14,505 nt of DNA from CAWELS01 sp964468205 (GTDB taxonomy: Bacteria > Acidobacteriota > Terriglobia > Bryobacterales > Bryobacteraceae), in the NCBI GenBank assembly GCA_964468205.1, contig CAYXVG010000104.1, forward strand, positions 1 through 14,505, in the 5' to 3' direction. The translations under genes and the position numbers were made by a program. The notes beneath the pieces are model-generated. The model was not told the DNA's origin and made no database searches. It saw only the letters and a program-made list of their open reading frames with translations. Below are positions 1 through 6,336 of this stretch, in pieces (the first letter of the stretch is position 1; each line of letters begins with the position of its first letter).

Positions 1-1
1 T

Positions 2-268
2 ACATTGGAACTGCCGGAAGACATCGCGCAGGGACTGGAATCCAAGTGGAAGGACCTGCCTCGAGCAGCCCTCGAAAGTCTGGCGATCGAAGCATATAGA
101 TCCCAAGCTCTCACCGCCGCTCAATTGCGGAGGCTTCTTGGTTTCGAAACGCGCATGCAGGCGGACGCCTTCTTGAAGCAACACGAAGTCTACGACTTCA
201 CGGCGGCAGACTTCGAGCAGGATCGCGAGACGTTGCGTCAGCTCCGGGCGGGAGAGGCTCAGCACTGA
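2..268 (+). CDS. UPF0175 family antitoxin (5' end outside window)
   Basis: Small protein of the UPF0175 family, usually the antitoxin partner of a DUF3368 PIN-domain toxin. Visible family features are the opening LELPEDIA, the helix ALESLAIEAYRSQALTAAQL, the LLGFETRMQADAFLKQH segment and the acidic tail with DRETLRQL. The first in-window start would be a TTG at position 5, but the reading frame is open to the window edge and family members usually have a few more residues before this motif, so the true start is probably upstream. The stop codon (266-268) overlaps the proposed toxin start by two bases, implying translational coupling. By analogy with the family it would neutralise the toxin and bind the operon promoter; neither is shown by the sequence. 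Confidence 0.8.
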   Translation, partial: TLELPEDIAQGLESKWKDLPRAALESLAIEAYRSQALTAAQLRRLLGFETRMQADAFLKQHEVYDFTAADFEQDRETLRQLRAGEAQH

Positions 269-750
269 ACCCGCTCTCGACAGTTGTCGTCGCAGACACC
301 TCGCCGATCAACTACCTCATTCTGATCGGGCAGATCGACCTCCTCCAGCAGCTATACTCACGAATTCTGATTCCACCTGCCGTGCTGGCAGAGCTCAAAC
401 ACCCCTTGGCGCCGGAACTGGTCCAGAACTGGGGCGGCAACGCGCCCGAGTGGGTGGAAGTTCTTACGCCCAAGAGAGGCCTTATCCAGGCGCAACTCGA
501 CCTCGGAGAGAGCGAGGCAATCGCGCTCGCAACGGAAGTGCATGCCGATGTGCTGCTTATCGATGAGCAGGCGGGGCGCCAAGAGGCAGTTCGCAGAGGG
601 CTGAAGGTTGCAGGCACGCTTTCCGTTCTCGATGAAGCTGAACAAGCCGGGCTCGCCGATTTCGATGAGGCTGTGGCCGAGCTTCAGAAGACCAGCTTCC
701 GCGTGTCGCAGGCGGTGCTCTCGGAGATCAGGAAAAAACGGTCTAGCTGA
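265..750 (+). CDS. DUF3368 / PIN-domain (VapC-like) ribonuclease toxin, probable CTG start
   Basis: Predicted PIN-domain nuclease, the toxin of a UPF0175-DUF3368 pair. With the start at 265 it is 161 aa and carries the acidic PIN residues: D11 in VVVADTSPINYL, E82 in LDLGESEAIALA and D100 in VLLIDEQAGR. These residues would bind the divalent metal used for RNA cleavage. The beta strand with D11 lies at 283-318, before the first GTG (382), so starting at that GTG would remove an essential catalytic residue. No ATG, GTG or TTG exists in this frame from 121 to 381. A CTG at 265-267 overlaps the antitoxin TGA and is preceded by GGGAGAGG with about 8 nt spacing, so CTG is the best start. The family assignment is confident; the start codon is inferred. 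Confidence 0.85.
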   Translation: MNPLSTVVVADTSPINYLILIGQIDLLQQLYSRILIPPAVLAELKHPLAPELVQNWGGNAPEWVEVLTPKRGLIQAQLDLGESEAIALATEVHADVLLIDEQAGRQEAVRRGLKVAGTLSVLDEAEQAGLADFDEAVAELQKTSFRVSQAVLSEIRKKRSS

Positions 751-924
751 GTCCCTTGACGGGGTGGGGAGCACGGAGCGCACAGCTGTATCACTGTCTC
801 TGACACGGATGTCAACAAGTCTGAACTCCGATTCCCTCCTCACGGAGCTGGCAATAGGATCGTGCCACGAATCTTGTCACGTTTTGACATGAATCGTGGC
901 ACGAATTGTCAACAACTTAGTCAA
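751..924. other. Non-coding stretch between toxin and sulfatase stump
   Basis: Apart from the triple repeat block I see no gene here. The part at 780-815 contains short TGTC/GACA-rich words (TGTCTCTGACAC, GATGTCAACA) that recall dispersed palindromic repeats, but there is no clean arm pair. No convincing promoter or terminator was found. Confidence 0.4.
862..912. repeat. Triple repeat block / large inverted repeat
   Basis: Three related copies of one element are packed here. Copy 1 (862-879) reads GTGCCACGAATCTTGTCA. Copy 2 (885-902) is its reverse complement with two mismatches and a 5-nt loop. Copy 3 (897-911) overlaps copy 2 and reads GTGGCACGAATTGTCA, in the orientation of copy 1. Copies 1 and 2 would form a hairpin with 16 of 18 pairs. 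No T-tract follows, so a simple intrinsic terminator is unlikely. The block lies 111 nt after the toxin stop and about 15 nt before recognisable sulfatase sequence begins, so it may mark a recombination or insertion boundary or a protein-binding site. Confidence 0.75.
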
Positions 925-1197
925 CCTACAAAGGACGCGGCGTTCCATGTCTTCAACCGCGGCCGCGAGGTGGATGGCGAGCGTCAGAGCGTTATCGGCC
1001 ACGCCATGCGTACCGCGCGCTACCGCTACGTATCCTGGCAGGTGGGCTGGGATGCTGACGGCGAACTGGTGGCCGAAGAGTTGTACGACTACGAAGCCGA
1101 CCCCGACGAAACGCAAAACCACGCCGCGACCCCGGAGTACGCGGCCGTGAAGGCCGAACTGGCCGCCAAGCTACGGCGGAAGCTCCTCGATTATTGA
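925..1197 (+). pseudogene. C-terminal remnant of a sulfatase
   Basis: The frame encodes TKDAAFHVFNRG, then VIGHAMRTARYRYVSWQ, then ELVAEELYDYEADPDETQNH, and ends in a helix PEYAAVKAELAAKLRRKL. This order is the C-terminal end of iduronate-2-sulfatase-like and other arylsulfatases (the RT-RYRY-W and ELYD---DP-E--N motifs). The catalytic CxPSR core and about four fifths of a normal sulfatase of roughly 450-500 aa are absent. The frame stays open upstream to a GTG at 862, but that stretch is the repeat block and not sulfatase sequence. I therefore read it as the stump left by a deletion or insertion. Expression is doubtful. The exact left edge of homology is approximate. Confidence 0.75.
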
Positions 1198-1229
1198 CGC
1201 GGCGGAGCGGCGGGCGACACCCGGGACGG

Positions 1230-1235
1230 TATAAT
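1230..1235 (+). promoter_or_regulatory. Possible -10 box (TATAAT) before the SDR gene
   Basis: A perfect TATAAT lies 19 nt before the SDR start codon in otherwise very GC-rich DNA. No matching -35 hexamer is seen at 16-18 bp spacing. If used, transcription would begin near 1242, leaving a leader of only about 13 nt without a clear Shine-Dalgarno sequence. Confidence 0.4.
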
Positions 1236-1254
1236 CGGCGGTGAAACTCGAATC

Positions 1255-2025
1255 ATGAATATACTTGCCGGCAAAACAGCTATCGTGACCGGGGGCGGGT
1301 CTGGTATCGGCCAGGCCTGTGCGCAGCTCTTCGCCGAGGAGGGTGCGCGCGTCGTGCTGGTGGATTGGAACAACGAGGCGGGCGAGATCGCCGTGCGCGA
1401 CATTGTGAACGCGGGCGGCGAAGCCGTGTTCTGCCATGCCGACGTTTCCCAAGCCGTTGACTCGCAACGCATGGTGGAAACCGCTATCGAGCGGTATGGC
1501 GGCCTCGATGTGCTGCTCAACAACGCCGCCGTCCAGGTGCTTGGGAAGCTGGCGGACACCACGGAAGATGAGTGGGACCGCATGCAGAGCGTCAATCTCA
1601 AGGGAGTCTTCCTCGCCTGCAAATACGCCATCCCGGTAATGCAGCGCGGCGGAGGCGGTTCCATCATCAACATGGCTTCGATTCTCGGTTTCGTGGCCGA
1701 TCCGGACTTGGCCGCCTACGGAGCAATGAAGGGCGGCGTGGTGACGATGACGAAGGCGGCGGCGCTCGGCTACGGACCCGACGGGATTCGTGTGAACTGC
1801 ATCTGCCCGGGCGACGTGGACACGCCGATGGTGCAGGACTACTTCGACAAGGAGCCAGATCCCGTGGAGGCGAGGCGGCGCGTAAGCGCGGAGTACGCCC
1901 TGCGGCGGATCGCCACCCCGCGTGAGATCGCGCAGACAGCGTTGTTTCTGGCTTCGGACGCCTCCTCGTTCACCACCGGGGCGATGTTGGTGGTGGACGG
2001 CGGGGTGACTTCGAAGTGCTACTGA
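1255..2025 (+). CDS. SDR family NAD(P)-dependent oxidoreductase
   Basis: A classical short-chain dehydrogenase/reductase of 256 aa, a normal length for the family, and expected to be a cytoplasmic tetramer. The Rossmann nucleotide-binding motif TGGGSGIG is at residues 12-19. D37 at the end of the second strand (VVLVDWN) favours NAD(H) over NADP(H). NNAA is at 89-92, and the catalytic tetrad is N114, S142, Y155 and K159 (YGAMK). The C-terminus has the usual TTGAMLVVDGG. ATG at 1255 places the glycine motif at the expected distance from the N-terminus. The next gene, a HemL-like aminotransferase, starts 14 nt downstream, so the two are probably cotranscribed and may act in sequence on one substrate (oxidation of an alcohol, then transamination). 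The substrate cannot be read from sequence. Confidence 0.92.
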   Translation: MNILAGKTAIVTGGGSGIGQACAQLFAEEGARVVLVDWNNEAGEIAVRDIVNAGGEAVFCHADVSQAVDSQRMVETAIERYGGLDVLLNNAAVQVLGKLADTTEDEWDRMQSVNLKGVFLACKYAIPVMQRGGGGSIINMASILGFVADPDLAAYGAMKGGVVTMTKAAALGYGPDGIRVNCICPGDVDTPMVQDYFDKEPDPVEARRRVSAEYALRRIATPREIAQTALFLASDASSFTTGAMLVVDGGVTSKCY

Positions 2026-2039
2026 GGAAGGGACACATC

Positions 2040-3350
2040 ATGAATGACCGCTGGAAGACCTCGCAAGAACTCCTGCAACGCGCCAGGCAGTCGCTGGCCG
2101 GTGGCGTCAGCAGCCCTTTCCGGGCGCTGGCGCCGGTGCCGCTCTACTTTCGGGGCGGGGCCGGTTCGCGGCTGACGGACGAAGACGGGAATGAATACAT
2201 CGATTATGCGCTGGCCTGGGGGCCGGCGATCTTGGGGCACTGCCATCCGAAGATGGTGGCGGCGCTCGAAGAGGCCGCGCGCCGGCCGGTAATCTACGGG
2301 GCGCAGCACCGGCTGGAAATCGAGGTCGCCGAGCGCATTCAGGCAGCCGTTCCCTGCGCCGAGCGCGTCGCGTTCACGTCGAGCGGGAGCGAGGCCGTGC
2401 AGTGCGCCTTGCGGCTGGCGCGGGCGCGCACGGGGCGCACCTTGGTCCTGAAGTTTGAAGGGCATTACCATGGCTGGATCGATTCGGTGCTGATCAGCCA
2501 CCATCCGAAGGCCGCGGAAGTCGGGGCGTACGAAAGTCCGTCCCCGGCGCCGGAGTCGCGCGGGCAGGTGCCGAATGCGGTGGAAAATGTGATCGTGCTG
2601 CCGTGGAATGACGCCGATCTCGTCGAACGGACCTTCGCTCGGCGCGGTTCGGAGATAGCGGCGGTGATCATGGAGCCTGTCCTCGCCAACAGCGGCGGAA
2701 TCCTGCCCCGGCCCGGCTTCCTCGAGAAAGTGCGTGACGTAACCGTTAAGCACGGTTCGCTGCTGGTGTTTGACGAGATCATAACCGGCTTCCGGATCGG
2801 CTTGAGCGGCGGGCAAGGCCATTACGGCGTCACTCCGGACCTCGCCACCTTCGGTAAGGCTGTCGCCGGCGGGCCGCCGCTGAGCGTAATTGCCGGCCGG
2901 CGCGACATTATGGAACTGCCGCACGGCGGCGGTGTCTCCTTCGGCGGCACGTTCAACGGGAATCCCCTATCCCTCGCCGGGGCGCGGGTCAACCTCGAGG
3001 TGCTGTCCGAGGACGCCGGCCGTCCGCTCGAGGAAGCGAACCGGATGGGAGCCGCGTTGATGGAGGGTATCCGCGCGGCGGCCGCGCGGCACGGCTTCTC
3101 CCTGCTGGTCAGCGGCTTCGGAGCGGCTTTCTCCGTGCACTTCACCAGTCGGAGCGAGCTTCGCCACTATCGTGACGTATTGGACGACGACCGGGAGAGG
3201 CTGCGCCAGTTCCTGCTCGAAATGCTGCGCGAAGGGATTAACATGGTGCCCGACGGACGGTTCTACACTTCGGTGGTACACACCGTCGAAGATGTGCAGC
3301 AGACACTGGAAGCCGCTGATCGCGCCTTCGGCCGGCTGCCCGCGGCGTAA
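2040..3350 (+). CDS. Class III PLP-dependent aminotransferase, glutamate-1-semialdehyde aminomutase-like
   Basis: A 436-aa fold-type I PLP enzyme of aminotransferase class III, closest in pattern to HemL. Visible are NEYIDYALAWGPAILGHCHP (51-70), the phosphate-binding SSGSEA (114-119), FEGHYHG (139-145), the cofactor-contacting D245 in LVFDEIITGFR, and the Schiff-base lysine K273 in TFGKAVAGG. SFGGTFNGNP replaces the QAGTLSGNP of typical HemL. ATG at 2040 is chosen because GAGGAAGGG lies just upstream; an upstream in-frame TTG at 2016 would overlap the SDR gene. Pairing with an SDR rather than haem genes suggests a catabolic or specialised aminotransferase or aminomutase rather than the haem-pathway enzyme. 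It could still be a divergent HemL, so I give no symbol. Confidence 0.88.
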   Translation: MNDRWKTSQELLQRARQSLAGGVSSPFRALAPVPLYFRGGAGSRLTDEDGNEYIDYALAWGPAILGHCHPKMVAALEEAARRPVIYGAQHRLEIEVAERIQAAVPCAERVAFTSSGSEAVQCALRLARARTGRTLVLKFEGHYHGWIDSVLISHHPKAAEVGAYESPSPAPESRGQVPNAVENVIVLPWNDADLVERTFARRGSEIAAVIMEPVLANSGGILPRPGFLEKVRDVTVKHGSLLVFDEIITGFRIGLSGGQGHYGVTPDLATFGKAVAGGPPLSVIAGRRDIMELPHGGGVSFGGTFNGNPLSLAGARVNLEVLSEDAGRPLEEANRMGAALMEGIRAAAARHGFSLLVSGFGAAFSVHFTSRSELRHYRDVLDDDRERLRQFLLEMLREGINMVPDGRFYTSVVHTVEDVQQTLEAADRAFGRLPAA

Positions 3351-3362
3351 TCGCTGGAGACT

Positions 3363-3380
3363 TCCCCGAGTCCGCGGGGG
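3363..3380. terminator. Possible hairpin terminator between convergent genes
   Basis: A short GC-rich stem (TCCCCG / CGGGGG, loop of 6 nt, one T-G wobble) lies 12 nt after the aminotransferase stop and 28 nt beyond the malQ stop, in the 58-nt gap between the two converging genes. No T-tract follows on either strand, so support is weak. Confidence 0.3.
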
Positions 3381-3408
3381 ACGCACGACGCCGGCCAGTG
3401 CTATCGCG

Positions 3409-4887
3409 CTACCGGTCGTAGGTTTCGTTCAACTCGCGGAGGTGGGCGGCCAGCCCGGGGGTAAGAACGCCAGGCTGGTTGCGCCACCGCCAGTTCCCGC
3501 CGGCCCGCCCGGGACTGTTCATCCGCGCTTCCGAGCCCAGGCCCAGTAGGTCCTGCAGGGGGAAGATAACGGTATCCGCCACCGAACCGATCAGTGTGCG
3601 AATGAAGACATCGTGGATCGCATCGCTCTCGAAATGAAGGTAGCGGCGGGCGAAGGCCCGTTCGGTTTCCAACTCCTCGGCCGAGCGGGTGGAGTGGGCG
3701 GCGTCCTTGCTGCTCCACCAGCCGGCGGTTGTGTCGTTGTCGTGAGTGCCGGAGTAGGCGGCGCGGTGGCGCGGGTAGTTGTGGGGACGGAACGACGGAC
3801 CCTGCGGATCGCTGCCGAACGCGAATTGAAGAATCGACATGCCGGGATAACCGAGGCGCTCGCGCAGGCGCTCCACCTCCGGGGTGATGACGCCGAGGTT
3901 TTCGGCCACGACGGGAAGATTGCCAAGCACGGATTCCACCGACTCGAAGAATGCCGCGCCGGGACCCTTCACCCACCTCCCGTTTACAGCCGTCTCTTCA
4001 CCGGCCGGGACTTCCCAATAGGCCTCGAAGCCCCGAAAGTGATCGAGCCGGACCATGTCAAACAGATTGAGTGTGTGCCGAAAACGCTCGATCCACCACT
4101 TGTAGCCGCTCTCCGCGAGCGCGTCCCAGCGATAGATCGGATTACCCCAAAGCTGCCCGGTGGAGGAAAAATAGTCCGGCGGCACGCCCGCGAGGGCGGT
4201 AGGTCGGCCGGCGCTGTCGAGACGGAAGAGTTCGGGAGCGGCCCAAACGTCCGCGCTGTCGTGAGCCACGTAGATGGGCATATCGCCCATGAGCGCGATG
4301 CCCCGGTCCACGCAGTGGCGCTTCAGGGCAAACCACTGGCGGAAGAAAAGATACTGCCAGAACTCACGCACGGCGACCCGGCCGGGATCGGGATTGTCGC
4401 GCACGTCCCACTCCGTCCATGAAAGGCCGTCATTTGCTGATTTGAGCGCCATGTAACGGCAGTAGGGTTCGAGCCACGAAGAGTTGGCGGCGCGGAAACT
4501 GACGAAGTCCGGCGGCGGGGGGTGGCAACGGAAACGCTCAAACGCTCTGTGCAGGAGCTGCTCTTTGTATGGGGTCGCCGATTCGAACCGGACCGTCCCG
4601 GCGGGGAACTCAGGCGGGTGAGCGATCTCTTCCGCTTGCAGCCAACCGTCCTCCACCAACAGCTCCGGGCTAATCAGCAGCGGGTTCCCGGCGAAGGCGG
4701 AAAAACACTGGTATGGCGAGTCCCCGTATCCAGTGGGGCCGAGTGGCAGAACCTGCCAGAGCTTGCAGCCTGCTTCCACCAGCCAGTCGGCGAAGCGGTA
4801 CGCTTCCGGGCCAAGATCGCCGATGCCGAACGGGCCGGGCAGGCAGGTGGGGTGAAGCAGGACTCCGGAGCGGCGAGGGAAACGCAC
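3409..4887 (-). CDS. malQ: 4-alpha-glucanotransferase (amylomaltase)
   Basis: GH77 amylomaltase of 492 aa, the bacterial short form. It moves 4-alpha-glucan chains between maltodextrin acceptors in cytoplasmic glycogen and maltodextrin metabolism. The N-terminal signature GVLLHPTCLPGPFGIGDLG and the SPYQCFSAFAGNP motif are present. The catalytic residues are clear: nucleophile D282 in MVRLDHFRGFE, acid/base E329 in VVAENLG and D383 in GTHDNDTT, spaced as in Thermus amylomaltase. The chosen start is a GTG, but AAGGA abuts it with no spacer; a CTG three codons upstream (4896-4894) is the only other nearby start-like codon, and the frame is closed by TAG at 4911-4909. The gene stands alone, converging on the aminotransferase and divergent from the sigma cassette, so it probably has its own promoter in 4888-4978. 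Confidence 0.95.
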   Translation of the reverse strand: MRFPRRSGVLLHPTCLPGPFGIGDLGPEAYRFADWLVEAGCKLWQVLPLGPTGYGDSPYQCFSAFAGNPLLISPELLVEDGWLQAEEIAHPPEFPAGTVRFESATPYKEQLLHRAFERFRCHPPPPDFVSFRAANSSWLEPYCRYMALKSANDGLSWTEWDVRDNPDPGRVAVREFWQYLFFRQWFALKRHCVDRGIALMGDMPIYVAHDSADVWAAPELFRLDSAGRPTALAGVPPDYFSSTGQLWGNPIYRWDALAESGYKWWIERFRHTLNLFDMVRLDHFRGFEAYWEVPAGEETAVNGRWVKGPGAAFFESVESVLGNLPVVAENLGVITPEVERLRERLGYPGMSILQFAFGSDPQGPSFRPHNYPRHRAAYSGTHDNDTTAGWWSSKDAAHSTRSAEELETERAFARRYLHFESDAIHDVFIRTLIGSVADTVIFPLQDLLGLGSEARMNSPGRAGGNWRWRNQPGVLTPGLAAHLRELNETYDR

Positions 4888-4913
4888 TCCTTTCAGGATA
4901 CCCGCGGCCTACC

Positions 4914-4944
4914 GCCGGAAGAAACCCTGTTAACATTTTCCGGC
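4914..4944. promoter_or_regulatory. Inverted repeat in the malQ / sigma-cassette divergent region
   Basis: GCCGGAA (4914-4920) and TTCCGGC (4938-4944) form a perfect 7-bp dyad with a 17-nt spacer that contains the palindrome GTTAAC. It lies in the only intergenic space between divergent malQ and the 4979 gene, so it could be an operator. No clear -35/-10 pair could be assigned on either strand. Confidence 0.3.
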
Positions 4945-4978
4945 TGGCATGGTTGTAAGAAGTGGAAGGAGCGAATCA

Positions 4979-5425
4979 ATGGCTGTAATTGGACCTCTGG
5001 CTCTCATGCTTCTGTTTGGATGGTTCGTCTGGGCGCTGTTCAATCATTTGCGCCGGACTCGGGTGATGAAAGCCCAGATAGAGATTCGAGGCAGGATTCT
5101 GGAGAAGATTAGCGCCGGGCAGGAGATGATCGACTTCATGGCCTCGGAGGCAGGACAGCGCATGCTGGAGCCGCTGCCGGTGGAGTTACAGGAAACGCCG
5201 GTCGAGTACGGACGCATCTTACGGGCTGTGCAGGCCGGAGTGGTGCTCTCCCTACTGGGAGTGGGCATTATCGTTACGAGTCACAGCTTGGGCGGAACGG
5301 AGGAAACATCGGCCGTCGGTGGTATCGTAACGGCGCTGGGTGTTGGCTTTTTGGTAGCCGGGGCGGCCTCCTATGTCCTCTCGGAGAGATGGGGGCTGTT
5401 GGGCCGCGGCCCGGAAGCGGAGTAG
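4979..5425 (+). CDS. Small integral membrane protein upstream of ECF sigma factor
   Basis: A 148-aa protein with three predicted membrane segments: about residues 4-20 (LALMLLFGWFVWALF), 85-100 (AGVVLSLLGVGIIV) and 110-132 (GGIVTALGVGFLVAGAASYVL). A basic, charged stretch from residue 22 to 75 includes ILEKISAGQEMIDFMASEAGQRML. The pattern resembles an unnamed membrane family I associate with acidobacterial ECF sigma genes; I cannot name a function. The ATG at 4979 is preferred over the in-frame ATG at 4949 because GGAAGGAG lies about 7 nt before it and the membrane helix begins right after. It is followed by the sigma factor after about 70 nt and is probably cotranscribed. It may sense envelope state or modulate the sigma factor, which is inference. 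Confidence 0.75.
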   Translation: MAVIGPLALMLLFGWFVWALFNHLRRTRVMKAQIEIRGRILEKISAGQEMIDFMASEAGQRMLEPLPVELQETPVEYGRILRAVQAGVVLSLLGVGIIVTSHSLGGTEETSAVGGIVTALGVGFLVAGAASYVLSERWGLLGRGPEAE

Positions 5426-5498
5426 AGTTGGAGTGTTGGAATTCTCTCTTCCCGCTCGAGACCTGGAAAAGGCCGCGCTCGAGGCGGCGGAGCAGTCC

Positions 5499-5990
5499 AT
5501 GACTATGGACGAGCAGGAGTTCCGTCTCCTCTACGAGCGCACCGCCAAGCCGCTGTGGGCTTATCTGGCGCGAGTCTCGCAAGACCGGGCGGCAGCCGAC
5601 GATCTCTTGCAGGAAGCCTACCACCGTTTCCTGCGGGCCAAACGGCCGGAAATGGACCAACAGGGCCGGAAGAATTACCTCTTCCGGATCGCCACCAACC
5701 TGTTGCGCGACCGGGTGCGCAAGGAGCGGCATGAGATCGAATTGACGGAAGCGCCTTCCCCGGACCGGCACTCGATGGGCGTGGAAGCAAGAACGGATCT
5801 TGAACGGGCGATGGAACTGCTGACGGAACGTGACCGGCAACTCGTCTGGATGGCGTACGCCGAAGGCTTCAGCCACCGTGAGATCGCGGCTGTTCTCAAT
5901 ATCAAGGAAGAGAGTGTGCGACCGCTGCTGCACCGCGCGAAGACGAAGCTCGTAAACGCTCTCGCAAGGTCTCTGACGGACGTGATCTGA
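5499..5990 (+). CDS. ECF-type RNA polymerase sigma factor
   Basis: A 163-aa sigma-70 family protein with regions 2 and 4 only, typical of extracytoplasmic-function factors. Region 2 runs from about residue 7 to 75 (LYERTAKPLWAYLARV, then ADDLLQEAYHRFLRA, then NYLFRIATNLLRDRVRK). Region 4 is at about 100-155 (LTERDRQLVWMAYAEGFSHREIAAVLNI, then VRPLLHRAKTKL), containing the helix-turn-helix that reads the -35 element. The ATG at 5499 has GGAG six nt upstream. The frame is open further up, with a GTG at 5433 that would add 22 residues (LEFSLPARDLEKAALEAAEQS); that longer form cannot be excluded. It sits between two small membrane proteins, the downstream one only 1 nt away, suggesting control by a membrane anti-sigma factor. 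Confidence 0.92.
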   Translation: MTMDEQEFRLLYERTAKPLWAYLARVSQDRAAADDLLQEAYHRFLRAKRPEMDQQGRKNYLFRIATNLLRDRVRKERHEIELTEAPSPDRHSMGVEARTDLERAMELLTERDRQLVWMAYAEGFSHREIAAVLNIKEESVRPLLHRAKTKLVNALARSLTDVI

Positions 5991-5991
5991 A

Positions 5992-6336
5992 ATGGAACGG
6001 TTCGAACAAGACGACGAGTTGCGCGCGTTATTCGCGGCCGAAAAATCAAGAGCCGCGGCCGAAGCCCAATTGCCTGACGCGGCATTCCCTTACTGGAGAG
6101 CCCTTGAAGCCGAACGCGAGAGGGCGCGAGCGAAGGCGTTGCGGCCCATAGTCCTGGTGGAGCGTTTCGCCTTGCTGTCGGTTGGAGTCGGCATCGCCGT
6201 GGCCGGGGCGCTGTTCACTCCGGAGATTGGCTGGACCGGCATCCACTTTCCCGCCGCCGGGCCCGTGACCGCGGCGCTGCTGCTGGGCGTGCCGCTCGCG
6301 CTATTCGTCGGGTGGCTCGTCTGGGCCGAAGAATGA
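5992..6336 (+). CDS. Small membrane protein, candidate anti-sigma factor
   Basis: A 114-aa protein starting 1 nt after the sigma factor stop, so translation is almost certainly coupled. The N-terminal half is charged and helical (DDELRALFAAEKSRAAAEAQLPDA, then YWRALEAERERARAKALRP), followed by two hydrophobic segments at about residues 60-76 (LLSVGVGIAVAGALF) and 89-110 (VTAALLLGVPLALFVGWLVW). A cytoplasmic helical N-terminus plus membrane anchor right after an ECF gene is the usual anti-sigma arrangement, but no zinc-binding HxxxCxxC motif is present, so the role is inferred from position. No strong Shine-Dalgarno sequence is seen. Its last 36 bp overlap the 3' end of the hydrolase gene on the other strand. 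Confidence 0.7.
   Translation: MERFEQDDELRALFAAEKSRAAAEAQLPDAAFPYWRALEAERERARAKALRPIVLVERFALLSVGVGIAVAGALFTPEIGWTGIHFPAAGPVTAALLLGVPLALFVGWLVWAEE

Noticed and set aside
862..902. Repeat block as a simple intrinsic terminator of the toxin-antitoxin operon
   Set aside because: No T-tract follows, the arms have two mismatches, and a third copy of the element overlaps the second, which terminators do not explain.
862..924. GTG at 862 as the start of a real small protein
   Set aside because: The first 20 codons are the palindromic repeat block and the rest is a sulfatase C-terminus without a catalytic core.
2019..2924. Minus-strand open frame of 301 codons opposite the aminotransferase
   Set aside because: It is rich in Arg, Pro and His with no domain, and lies fully over a clear PLP enzyme on the other strand.
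3613..4422. Long plus-strand open frame (269 codons) inside malQ
   Set aside because: It is antisense to malQ, which has all catalytic motifs; the frame encodes no recognisable domain and results from high GC content.
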